From: VRUE01 sp036376915
GTDB taxonomy: Bacteria; Actinomycetota; Thermoleophilia; Solirubrobacterales; 70-9
DNA: 14,243 nucleotides
Direction of reading: 5' to 3'
Assembly: GCA_036376915.1 (NCBI GenBank)
Contig: DASUZK010000026.1
Coordinates: 1 to 14,243 of the forward strand
Shown here: piece by piece, positions 6,931 through 12,898 of the stretch
Layout: every line of letters starts with the position of its first letter
How positions within the stretch are numbered: the stretch's first letter is position 1
Program-made: the position numbers and the translations under genes
The notes under the pieces: generated by a model
Seen by the model: the letters and a program-made list of their open reading frames with translations, nothing else
Databases searched by the model: none
What the model was told of the DNA's origin: nothing

Positions 6931-7117
6931 AGCGAGCGGTCCAAGGTAGCGGACTAGCGCCGTGCCTCGTGGCGTCGGCCAGTAGATGACGTGGTCCGGG
7001 CGGCGCCAGACAAGGACGCAGGGAGCCCGAATAGCAGCGCTATTTGGGCGACTGAGGACGCCGTATGGCGGCGATCCGGGGCCGTCATTTGCGGCCCGAC
7101 GTCGCGTGGCCCGGCGC
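6931..7117. other. 187-base rplR-rpsE gap holding a 73-base hairpin (7001-7073)
   Basis: No supported gene lies here, although rplR and rpsE are normally adjacent. Bases 7001-7073 form a symmetrical imperfect hairpin centred on 7037. The outer arms 7001-7011 and 7063-7073 match at 9 of 11. The inner arms 7025-7035 (gcccgaatagc) and 7039-7049 (gctatttgggc) match at 10 of 11 around a three-base loop, with 13-base unpaired strands on each side between them. Two smaller stems flank it: 7059-7063 with 7069-7073 (an alternative to the outer stem) and 7079-7084 with 7092-7097. The direct repeat aggacgc occurs at 7013 and 7055. It could be a dispersed REP-like element, a structured leader for rpsE or an RNA-processing site. 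Confidence 0.55.
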
Positions 7118-7471
7118 TCAAAAGACCAGTCCTCCCTCTCGTGCTCCCTCGGCGAGTGCCTTGACCCGCCCGTGGTACTGGTAGCCACCGCGGTCGAAGA
7201 CGCAGGACTCGACGCCGGCCGCCTTTCCGCGCTCGGCCAGCAACTCGCCGGCACGCTTGGCCTGGTCTGAGGCGGTGAGCTTGCGCAGCTCGGGCTCGAT
7301 CCAGTTGACCGCCGCCACGGTCTGCCCCTTGCCGTCGTCGATCAGCTGGGCGAAGACGCCCCGATTCGACCGGTATACGGACAGGCGCGGCCGCTCGGCG
7401 GTACCCGTCACCCGTGCGCGCACGCGGCGGCGGCGGCGCAGTCGGCGTTGTCTGGTCGTGAGCACGGTCAT
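7118..7471 (-). CDS. rplR: 50S ribosomal protein L18
   Basis: L18 binds 5S rRNA and, with L5, anchors it in the central protuberance. The 117-residue protein has a strongly Arg-rich N-terminus (about residues 7-20). The folded domain then shows RPRLSVYRSNRGVFAQLIDD, TVAAVNW and the C-terminal FDRGGYQYHGRVKALAEGARE that is diagnostic of the family. The ATG at 7471 overlaps the rplF stop as ATGA. The length is normal. The downstream junction to rpsE is unusually long. Confidence 0.97.
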   Translation of the reverse strand: MTVLTTRQRRLRRRRRVRARVTGTAERPRLSVYRSNRGVFAQLIDDGKGQTVAAVNWIEPELRKLTASDQAKRAGELLAERGKAAGVESCVFDRGGYQYHGRVKALAEGAREGGLVF

Positions 7472-8001
7472 GCGCGCTTCCCGACCTTGCGGGCGACGTG
7501 CTCGCCGCGATAGCGAATCCCCTTGCCCTTGTAGGGCTCCGGCGGGCGGCGCTTGCGGATGTCCGCGGCGACCTGTCCGACGAGCTGCTTGTCGATCCCG
7601 CGCACGATGACCTCGGTCGGCTGGGGCACCTCGAACTCGATCCCCTCCGGTGCCTCGATCGAGACCGGGTGGGAGTAGCCGAGCGCCATCTCCAGGTTCT
7701 TGCCCTTGAGCTGGGCGCGGTAGCCGACGCCCTGGATCTCCAGCCGTTTCTCGAATCCCTCGGTGACGCCCTCGACCATGTTGGCGATCAGGCTGCGCGT
7801 GAGGCCGTGCAGGGCGCGGTGCTCGCCGCGGTTGGTCGGGCGCTCGACGGTGACGACGCCGTCGGCCTGCTCGACCTTCATGTCCGCCGAGAGGACTTGA
7901 GCCAGCTCGCCCTTCGGGCCCTTGACCGCGACGCGGCCAGGAGCGACCTCGACCGTGACGGCGTCGGGCACGGCGATTGGCTTTCTTCCGATCCGGCTCA
8001 T
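7468..8001 (-). CDS. rplF: 50S ribosomal protein L6
   Basis: L6 lies near the factor-binding site of the large subunit. The 177-residue protein starts MSRIGRKPIAVPDAVTVEV and contains two copies of the L6 fold. The C-terminal half carries the family signature RRPPEPYKGKGIRYRGE (about residues 150-166), which contacts 23S rRNA. Length and motifs are standard. The gene begins seven bases after rpsH and overlaps rplR by four bases. No strong ribosome-binding site precedes it, in line with coupling to rpsH. Confidence 0.98.
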   Translation of the reverse strand: MSRIGRKPIAVPDAVTVEVAPGRVAVKGPKGELAQVLSADMKVEQADGVVTVERPTNRGEHRALHGLTRSLIANMVEGVTEGFEKRLEIQGVGYRAQLKGKNLEMALGYSHPVSIEAPEGIEFEVPQPTEVIVRGIDKQLVGQVAADIRKRRPPEPYKGKGIRYRGEHVARKVGKRA

Positions 8002-8008
8002 CCGCTGT

Positions 8009-8404
8009 TCACCAGACGTAGGCGACGACCTCGCCGCCGACGCCCTTTGCCTTTGCTTCGTGTCCGGTCATCACGCCGACCGAGGTGCTGACGATCGCGG
8101 TGCCGGTGCCACCGTGCACGCGCGGGACCTGCGTGTGGTCGACGTAGCGACGCCGCCCCGGTCGCGAGATGCGCTCGAGGCCCATGATCACGGGACGGCG
8201 ATCCTCGGTGTACTTGAGGCGGATCTTGATCTCCTCGCCGACCGTCGCCGGCTGTTTGGCGAAGTCGAGTATGTAGCCCTGCTCCTTGAGGATCCGCGAC
8301 ATCTCCACCTTCAGGCGGGAGGCGGGAATCTCCACCTCGTCGTGGCCGGAGCCAAGGGCGTTCCGGATTCGGGTCAGGTAATCGGCTATCGGGTCGGTCA
8401 GCAT
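8009..8404 (-). CDS. rpsH: 30S ribosomal protein S8
   Basis: S8 binds helix 21 of 16S rRNA early in small-subunit assembly and is the translational repressor of the spc operon in E. coli. The 131-residue protein starts MLTDPIADYLTRIRNAL and ends with the conserved GTGTAIVSTSVGVMTGHEA and VGGEVVAYVW, the rRNA-binding C-terminal domain. Length is normal. It begins 17 bases after the S14 gene. Whether it represses this operon cannot be judged, because a regulatory site mimicking 16S rRNA was not recognised. Confidence 0.98.
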   Translation of the reverse strand: MLTDPIADYLTRIRNALGSGHDEVEIPASRLKVEMSRILKEQGYILDFAKQPATVGEEIKIRLKYTEDRRPVIMGLERISRPGRRRYVDHTQVPRVHGGTGTAIVSTSVGVMTGHEAKAKGVGGEVVAYVW

Positions 8405-8421
8405 GATTCTGTTTCTCGTCG

Positions 8422-8607
8422 CTACCAGCTGGACTTAGTCATGCCGGGGATGTGACCCTCGTGCGCCGCCTCACGCAGGCAGATCCGGCAGAGGCCGAAC
8501 TTGCGGTAGTAGGCACGCGGCCGGCCACAGCGGCGGCAACGGTTGTACGCCCTGCTCTTGAACTTGGGCTTCCGCCCCTGCTTCACCTTCAGCGAAGTCT
8601 TGGCCAT
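8422..8607 (-). CDS. rpsZ: 30S ribosomal protein S14, zinc-binding type (S14Z)
   Basis: This 61-residue protein is the short S14 form. The start is the ATG at 8607 (MAKTSLKVKQGRKPKFKSRA); one base separates it from the rplE stop, and reading further up would run into rplE. Four cysteines in CRRCGRPRAYYRKFGLCRIC (residues 24-43) form the zinc ribbon, and the C-terminus GHIPGMTKSSW is the usual ending. Genomes with this type often carry a zinc-free paralogue elsewhere, used when zinc is scarce; none is in this window. It lies between rplE and rpsH, as in Gram-positive spc operons. Confidence 0.97.
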   Translation of the reverse strand: MAKTSLKVKQGRKPKFKSRAYNRCRRCGRPRAYYRKFGLCRICLREAAHEGHIPGMTKSSW

Positions 8608-8608
8608 T

Positions 8609-9463
8609 CTAGGAATCCTCCTTCTCAGATGCCTCGTCCGTGGCATCCGCCTCTCCGGCGGGTGGCTCCTCGCCCGCAGCTTGCGAGGACGAGGAGTCGT
8701 CCTCCGCGACAGGACCCGCCGGCTCAGGCTCTTCCGGCTTGGCGTATGCCTCGGGGTTCTCCTCCTTGAGCTGCTCGAGCGCGGCCTGCTCTGCCTCGGC
8801 CCGCAGGCGGGCCTCCTCCTTGCGCTTCTCCTCCTCGGCGGCTTCCTGCGCCTCGATGTCGGCGTCGGGCTTGCCGGGACGGCCCTCCTTGGCGAAGGGC
8901 ATCCCCAGCCCGAGCAGGAGCTCGAACGCCTCCTCGTCGGTCTGGGCCGAGGTCGTGATCGTGATGTCGAGACCGCGCACCTCGTCGATCGAGTCGTAGT
9001 CGATTTCGGGGAAGATCAGCTGCTCCTTGACGCCCATCGAGTAGTTGCCGCGACCGTCGAAGGACCGCGGGTTGAGGCCGCGGAAGTCGCGGATGCGGGG
9101 CACGGCGATCGAGCAGAGCCGGTCGAGGAACTCCCACATGCGGGCGCGGCGCAGGGTCACCGAGATGCCCACCGGCATCCCCTCGCGGACCTTGAAGGAG
9201 GCGATCGACTTGCGAGCACGGCGCACGCTCGGCTGCTGGCCGGCGATCGTCGCCAGCTGCTCCTGCGCGGCTTCCATCATCTTCGCGTTCTGCTTCGCCT
9301 CGCCAAGCCCCATGTTGAGCGTGATCTTCTCCAGGCGCGGAGCCTGCATCGGGGTCGAGTAGCCGAACTTGCCGGTCAGCGCCGGCAGGACGTCCTGCTC
9401 GTAGCGCTCGCGCAAGCGAGGCGGCGGCGCGGCCTGGCTCTGGGGTGTCGCGGTGGCCTCCAC
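8609..9463 (-). CDS. rplE: 50S ribosomal protein L5 with long C-terminal extension
   Basis: L5 binds 5S rRNA and contacts P-site tRNA in the central protuberance. Translation starts at GTG 9463, which shares a base with the rplX stop (TAGTG). The core (about 14-195) shows LEKITLNMGLGEAKQNAK, MPVGISVTLRRARMWEFLDRL, NPRSFDGRGNYSMGVKEQL and the closing ITITTSAQTDEEAFELLLGLG. The usual protein ends near residue 190, but here about 90 residues follow. Residues 204-236 are a charged Ala/Glu/Lys/Arg stretch likely to form one long helix or coiled coil. From 242 to 284 the chain is acidic and disordered and contains the repeat peptide AGPVAEDDSSSSQAAGE (249-265), which is shared with S17. Of 284 residues roughly one third is therefore non-canonical. 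No frameshift is needed to explain the tail. Confidence 0.96.
   Translation of the reverse strand: MEATATPQSQAAPPPRLRERYEQDVLPALTGKFGYSTPMQAPRLEKITLNMGLGEAKQNAKMMEAAQEQLATIAGQQPSVRRARKSIASFKVREGMPVGISVTLRRARMWEFLDRLCSIAVPRIRDFRGLNPRSFDGRGNYSMGVKEQLIFPEIDYDSIDEVRGLDITITTSAQTDEEAFELLLGLGMPFAKEGRPGKPDADIEAQEAAEEEKRKEEARLRAEAEQAALEQLKEENPEAYAKPEEPEPAGPVAEDDSSSSQAAGEEPPAGEADATDEASEKEDS
8665..8719 (-). repeat. 55-base coding repeat, copy A (in rplE)
   Basis: This unit encodes AGPVAEDDSSSSQAAGE in the L5 tail. It is identical to the rpsQ copy at 10771-10825 at 53 of 55 bases, the differences being at unit positions 17 and 35. It contains two alternative hairpins: tcctcgc with gcgagga (unit positions 3-9 and 19-25) and gaggacga with tcgtcctc (21-28 and 33-40, four-base loop). 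The orientation and reading frame are the same as in rpsQ. Confidence 0.8.
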
Positions 9464-9798
9464 TAGAACGACGCCCCGCTCCGCTTCGCAAAGCGCTCGC
9501 GCTTGCCGCCTTTGTCGCGGCGCACGCCGACGCGCGTCGGCTTGTTGTCCTTGGGATCGAGCAGCATCACGTTGGAGACGTGGATCGGCCCCTCCTTCTC
9601 GACGATGCCGCCGGCCTGGGGGTTTTTGAGATCGGCCTGCGAGCGCGCGCGTTCGTGGCGCTTGACCATGTTGAGGTGCTCGACGTAGACGCGGTCCTTC
9701 TTCGGCTCGGTGCGCACGACACGCCCCGTCTTGCCGGCGTCCTTGCCACCGATCACCATGACCTGGTCGTCCTTGCGAACCCGCATCGGCTTGGCCAT
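9463..9798 (-). CDS. rplX: 50S ribosomal protein L24
   Basis: L24 starts assembly of the large subunit by binding the 5' region of 23S rRNA. The 111-residue protein begins MAKPMRVRKDDQVMVIGGKD and has a KOW motif (about residues 10-30, DDQVMVIGGKDAGKTGRVV). This is followed by VEHLNMVKRHERA and the conserved GGIVEKEGPIHVSNVML. The ATG at 9798 is two bases after the rplN stop. Its own stop overlaps the rplE GTG by one base. Length and motifs are normal. Confidence 0.97.
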   Translation of the reverse strand: MAKPMRVRKDDQVMVIGGKDAGKTGRVVRTEPKKDRVYVEHLNMVKRHERARSQADLKNPQAGGIVEKEGPIHVSNVMLLDPKDNKPTRVGVRRDKGGKRERFAKRSGASF

Positions 9799-9800
9799 CG

Positions 9801-10172
9801 CTACAGAACCTCCGGCGCAAGCGAGATGATTTTCATGAAGTTGCGATCGCGCAGCTCGCGTGCCACCGGGCCGAAGATGCGCGTCCCGCGGGGGTTGTTG
9901 CTCGCGGGGTCGATCAGCACCGCGGCGTTTTCGTCGAAGGCGATGTAGGTCCCGTCGGGCCGGCCGAGCTGCTTCTTCGTGCGCACGACGACGGCCTGCA
10001 CGACCTCGCCCTTGCGAACGCCGCCCTGCGGGCTGGCCTGTTTGACCGTCGCGGTGATCACGTCGCCGACGCCGGCGTAGCGACGGTGCGAACCGCCCTT
10101 GACGCGGATGCAGAGGATCTCGCGGGCGCCGGAGTTGTCGGCGACCTTCAGTCTCGACTCCTGCTGGATCAC
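9801..10172 (-). CDS. rplN: 50S ribosomal protein L14
   Basis: L14 lies at the subunit interface and forms bridges with 16S rRNA. The 123-residue protein starts at a GTG (10172) that overlaps the rpsQ stop as GTGA. It contains the family signature regions MIQQESRLKVADNSGARE, GGVRKGEVVQAVVVRTKK and the ending FMKIISLAPEVL. This is one of the most conserved bacterial proteins, and nothing in it is unusual, in contrast to its upstream neighbour S17. Confidence 0.98.
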   Translation of the reverse strand: MIQQESRLKVADNSGAREILCIRVKGGSHRRYAGVGDVITATVKQASPQGGVRKGEVVQAVVVRTKKQLGRPDGTYIAFDENAAVLIDPASNNPRGTRIFGPVARELRDRNFMKIISLAPEVL

Positions 10173-10888
10173 TTGGCACGCTCCAGGACCTCGACGAGCC
10201 GCCAGCGCTTGGTCTTCGAAAGCGGCCGCGTCTCGACGATCCGCACGGTGTCGCCCTCGCCCGCCTCGTTGCGCTCGTCGTGAGCGTGCAGCGTGCGCGA
10301 GCGGCGCACCACCTTCTCGTAAGTCGGGTGCCGCCGAGCGATGTCGATCCGAACCGTGATCGACTTCTCGCCCTTACTGGAGACGACGATCCCCTGCCGC
10401 GTCTTGGCGGCCACAGATTCCCGCTCGGCCACGGGAGTCCCCGTACCAGCGGTCTTCCCAGCTTTAGCCGCAGCCCGTTCTTTCCGCCGCGACTCAGCCT
10501 TCCGCTTGCGCTGCTCGGCTCGCTTCGAAGCTCTTTCCTCAGGCGTGAGGGTCGGTCTCGCCTTATGCGGCCGCCTCGACCGCTCCAGACGACGACGCTC
10601 CTTCCAAGGCAGCTCGTCCTCAGGATTCGGCTCCGCAGGGGTCTCATCAGCTGCTTCATCAGACGTTTCTTCCGCGGGTGGCGGCGGCGAGGATGAGGAG
10701 TCGCCCGCAGCTTGCGAGGACGACTCGCCGTCCTCGGCGACAGGACCCGCGGTCGATTCGTCGGCAGTCTGCTCCTCGCCCGCAGCCTGCGAGGACGAGG
10801 AGTCCTCCTCCGCGACAGGACCCGCGGCCTCTGCGCCCTCGTCCTTGGGCGTCTCCTCAGTCACGTCTTTCTTCTCCTCGTCACTCAT
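10169..10888 (-). CDS. rpsQ: 30S ribosomal protein S17 with large bipartite N-terminal extension
   Basis: S17 is an early-binding small-subunit protein with an OB fold. The S17 domain occupies only residues 163-239 (RQGIVVSSKGEKSITV, HPTYEKVVRRS, HAHDERNEAGEGDTVRI, ETRPLSKTKRWRLVEVLE) and is normal. About 160 residues precede it. Residues 1-93 are acidic and rich in Ser, Glu, Asp, Pro and Ala, with the repeat peptide at 22-38 and 47-62 and a third partial one at 62-74. Residues 95-147 switch abruptly to a strongly basic Arg/Lys stretch likely to be helical. The ATG at 10888 overlaps the rpmC stop (ATGA), so the extension appears to be translated, not a misplaced start. The basic half uses AGA, CGA, AAA, GAA and GCT more than the core does. 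Mycobacterial S17 also has an N-terminal extension, but a shorter, basic one. The role is unknown. Confidence 0.95.
   Translation of the reverse strand: MSDEEKKDVTEETPKDEGAEAAGPVAEEDSSSSQAAGEEQTADESTAGPVAEDGESSSQAAGDSSSSPPPPAEETSDEAADETPAEPNPEDELPWKERRRLERSRRPHKARPTLTPEERASKRAEQRKRKAESRRKERAAAKAGKTAGTGTPVAERESVAAKTRQGIVVSSKGEKSITVRIDIARRHPTYEKVVRRSRTLHAHDERNEAGEGDTVRIVETRPLSKTKRWRLVEVLERAK
10696..10750 (-). repeat. 55-base coding repeat, copy B (in rpsQ)
   Basis: This is the diverged copy, matching copy A at 45 of 55 bases. It encodes AGPVAEDGESSSQAAG (S17 residues 47-62). The stem gaggacg with cgtcctc (unit positions 21-27 and 34-40) is kept although bases between the arms changed. A new stem gcgag with ctcgc also forms. 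The bases just to its left (10686-10700) encode a further partial DSSSS repeat. Confidence 0.7.
10771..10825 (-). repeat. 55-base coding repeat, copy C (in rpsQ)
   Basis: This copy encodes AGPVAEEDSSSSQAAGE (S17 residues 22-38). It is 53 of 55 bases identical to copy A about 2.1 kb away in rplE, closer than to its own neighbour copy B. The cctcgc with gcgagg hairpin is intact. The gaggacga stem has one mismatch. Confidence 0.8.
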
Positions 10889-11097
10889 CTCTTCAACTCT
10901 CTATCCACGTCGATCCCGCGCTCCTTGGCTACGGTCAAAAGCCTGGCGATGTCGCGCCTGGCCTGACCGACCCGGGCGGTGTTCTCCAGCTCGCCGGTCG
11001 CCTTCCGGAAGCGCAGGTTGAAGGCCTCCTGCTTGGCATCGATCAGCTTCGCGATCAGCTCGTCGTCTTTGAGGTCGTGCGCCTCGGCTCCCTTCAC
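10885..11097 (-). CDS. rpmC: 50S ribosomal protein L29
   Basis: L29 lies beside L23 at the peptide exit tunnel, where trigger factor and SRP dock. The 70-residue protein is an antiparallel helical hairpin: LKDDELIAKLIDAKQEAFNLRFRKA, then the turn TGELENTARV, then QARRDIARLLTVAKERGIDV. The family signature is the NLRFRKATGELENTARV region. It starts at GTG 11097, overlapping the rplP stop by four bases, and its own stop overlaps the rpsQ ATG by four. Length is normal. Confidence 0.96.
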   Translation of the reverse strand: MKGAEAHDLKDDELIAKLIDAKQEAFNLRFRKATGELENTARVGQARRDIARLLTVAKERGIDVDRELKR

Positions 11098-11516
11098 TGC
11101 CCCTCAGCCCCCTCGCGCCTGACGAACTTCGTCCTCACCGGAAGCTTGTGCCCGGCGAGGCGGAGCGCCTCGCGGGCAAGATCCTCCGGCACGCCGGCCA
11201 GCTCGAACATCACCTTGCCCGGCTTGATGACCGCGACCCAGCCCTCGGGATTGCCCTTGCCCGAGCCCATCCGGGTCTCGGCGGGCTTCTTCGTGTAGGG
11301 CTTGTCGGGGAAGACGTTGATCCAGACCTTGCCGCCACGTTTGATCTTGCGGGTCATCGCCACGCGGGCGGCCTCGATCTGGCGGTTGGTGATCCAGCCG
11401 CGGTCGAGGGACTTCAGCCCGTACTCGCCGAAGGCGACCGTGCTGCCGCCCTTGGTGTTGCCGCGCATCCGGCCGCGCATCTGTTTGCGGTGCTTGACCC
11501 GCTTCGGCATCAGCAT
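11094..11516 (-). CDS. rplP: 50S ribosomal protein L16
   Basis: L16 organises the A-site region of the peptidyl-transferase centre. The chosen ATG (11516) gives 140 residues beginning MLMPKRVKHRKQMRGRMRG, the normal start of the family, and overlaps the rpsC stop as TGATG. Reading further upstream would enter rpsC in another frame. Conserved stretches are FGEYGLKSLDRGWITNRQIEAAR, KVWINVFPDKPYTKKPAE and RMGSGKGNPEGWVAVIKPG. Length is normal and no odd features are seen. Confidence 0.98.
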   Translation of the reverse strand: MLMPKRVKHRKQMRGRMRGNTKGGSTVAFGEYGLKSLDRGWITNRQIEAARVAMTRKIKRGGKVWINVFPDKPYTKKPAETRMGSGKGNPEGWVAVIKPGKVMFELAGVPEDLAREALRLAGHKLPVRTKFVRREGAEGQ

Positions 11517-12271
11517 CAGCGACCGCCCCCACGTTGCCCACCGCGACCGCGGTCGCCGCCACCCGGGCCACGATCGCCGCCTCGGCCACCGCGCTGGCCG
11601 CCCGCCTGCGAGTCGCCCTCGTCGGTGAGCTGGTCGGAACGGAAGCCCTCGGGCATGACCTCGCCCTTGTTGATCCAGCATTTGACGCCGATCCGGCCGG
11701 TCGTCGTGCGCGCCTCGAAGAAGCCGTAGTCGATGTTGGCCCGCAGCGTGTGCAGCGGAACGCGGCCGTCGGAGTAGCCCTCGGTCCGGGCCATCTCGGC
11801 ACCGCCGAGGCGGCCGGAGACCTGGACCTTGACTCCCTTCGCCCCGGAGCGCATCGCCGAGGTGAGGGCGCGTTTCATCGCGCGGCGGAAGGCGACGCGG
11901 TTCTGAAGCTGCTCGGCAATCGACTGAGCGACCAGTTTCGCGTCGAGCTCCGGACGCTTCACCTCGCGGATGTTCACCTTCACCGGTTTGCCGGTCAGCT
12001 TGTGCAGCTCTTTGCGCAGCGCGTCGACTTCGCTCCCGGACTTGCCGATCACGATGCCGGGGCGGGCCGTGTGGATGTCGACCGCGATCTCACCGTGGCG
12101 CTCGATCGTGATGTTGGAGAGACCGGCGTGGGCCAGCTTGCCCTCGATGTGATCGCGGATCTGCAGATCCTCGTTGAGGACGTCGGCGAAGTCTTTCTCG
12201 TCGAACCAGTTCGACTTCCAGTCCTGGATGTAGCCGACGCGGAACCCGCCGGGATGGATCTTCTGTCCCAT
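11516..12271 (-). CDS. rpsC: 30S ribosomal protein S3 with Arg-Gly-rich tail
   Basis: S3 lines the mRNA entry tunnel and has helicase-assisting activity. The 251-residue protein starts MGQKIHPGGFRVGYIQDWKS and carries a type II KH domain with the GxxG loop GKSG at residues 76-79. The C-terminal domain with GRLGGAEMARTE and VKCWINKGEV follows. The last 30 or so residues are a glycine/arginine tail made of RGG, RGP and GGDR units. S3 tails vary widely, but the RGG-box character here stands out beside the acidic tails on S17, L5 and S5. The ATG overlaps the rplV stop (TGATG). Confidence 0.97.
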   Translation of the reverse strand: MGQKIHPGGFRVGYIQDWKSNWFDEKDFADVLNEDLQIRDHIEGKLAHAGLSNITIERHGEIAVDIHTARPGIVIGKSGSEVDALRKELHKLTGKPVKVNIREVKRPELDAKLVAQSIAEQLQNRVAFRRAMKRALTSAMRSGAKGVKVQVSGRLGGAEMARTEGYSDGRVPLHTLRANIDYGFFEARTTTGRIGVKCWINKGEVMPEGFRSDQLTDEGDSQAGGQRGGRGGDRGPGGGDRGRGGQRGGGR

Positions 12272-12633
12272 CAGTCTTCGTCCTCGGGGCTCAGCGCCAC
12301 GGCTATGTGGCTGGTTCGCTTGTTGATCCGCGTGGCGCGGCCCTGCGCGCGTGGGCGGAAGCGGCGCAGGGTCGGGCCTTCGTCGACGGTGATCTCCGTG
12401 ATCCGCATCTCGTCGGCGACCAAGTCGTGGTTGTTCTCGGCGTTTGCCGCGGCCGACTCGATCAGCTTGCGGATGTCCTGTGCCGCGCCCCGCGGCGAGA
12501 ACTCGAGCAAGGCTCGGGCCTGCTCGATGTGCAGGCCGCGCACCTGGTCGGCGATCAGCCGCGCCTTGCGCGGCGCCACCCGGACGTAGCGGGAGCTGGC
12601 TCGGACGACTACCGGTGCGGCCACGCTATTCAC
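12271..12633 (-). CDS. rplV: 50S ribosomal protein L22
   Basis: L22 spans the large subunit and its beta hairpin lines the narrow part of the exit tunnel. The 120-residue form starts at GTG 12633, eight bases inside the rpsS end. A second GTG at 12624 would give a form three residues shorter and is equally plausible. The domain reads SRYVRVAPRKARLIADQVRG, then NAENNHDLVADEMRI, and the hairpin segment GPTLRRFRPRAQGRATRINKR typical of the family. The acidic ending SPEDED is short. Length is normal. Confidence 0.97.
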   Translation of the reverse strand: MNSVAAPVVVRASSRYVRVAPRKARLIADQVRGLHIEQARALLEFSPRGAAQDIRKLIESAAANAENNHDLVADEMRITEITVDEGPTLRRFRPRAQGRATRINKRTSHIAVALSPEDED

Positions 12634-12898
12634 CCTTGCCCGTTCCGGAGTGCGAGCGGAAGGTCCGCGTCGGGGCGAACTCGCCGAGCTTGTGACCGAC
12701 CATCGACTCGGAGATGAACACCGGCACGTGCTTGCGGCCGTCGTGCACGGCGATCGTGTGGCCGACCATGTCGGGGAAGATCGTCGAGCTGCGCGACCAC
12801 GTCTTCAGCATCTGCTTGGTGCCGGACTCGTTCATCGCGGCGACGCGCTTCATCAGCGCCTCTTCCACCCACGGGCCCTTTTTGGTCGAGCGTCCCAT
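12626..12898 (-). CDS. rpsS: 30S ribosomal protein S19
   Basis: S19 binds the head of the small subunit with S13 and approaches A-site tRNA. The 90-residue protein starts MGRSTKKGPWVEEALMKRV and contains the signature SRSSTIFPDMVGHTIAVHDG, then HVPVFISESMVGHKLGEFAPTRTF. Its ATG shares a base with the rplB stop (TGATG), and its end overlaps rplV. Length and motifs are standard. Confidence 0.98.
   Translation of the reverse strand: MGRSTKKGPWVEEALMKRVAAMNESGTKQMLKTWSRSSTIFPDMVGHTIAVHDGRKHVPVFISESMVGHKLGEFAPTRTFRSHSGTGKGE

Noticed and set aside
6931..7254. Upstream extension of rpsE into rplR
   Set aside because: The frame is open but would overlap rplR by more than 130 bases. The added residues resemble nothing in S5, and no start codon lies between the rplR stop and 6930.
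9464..10659. Upstream extensions of rplE (to 9820) and rplX (to 10659)
   Set aside because: These read through neighbouring ribosomal genes in the wrong frame. The GTG at 9463 and ATG at 9798 give family-typical N-termini.
8665..10825. CRISPR array or classical tandem repeat
   Set aside because: Only three copies, in coding sequence, two in one gene and one 2 kb away, with no regular spacers.
10169..10888. S17 extension as a separate fused domain of known function
   Set aside because: The added residues are low-complexity acidic and basic stretches with no recognisable fold or catalytic motif.
11517..11681. Upstream extension of rplP into rpsC
   Set aside because: MLMPKRVKHRK at 11516 is the normal L16 start and gives the usual TGATG overlap.
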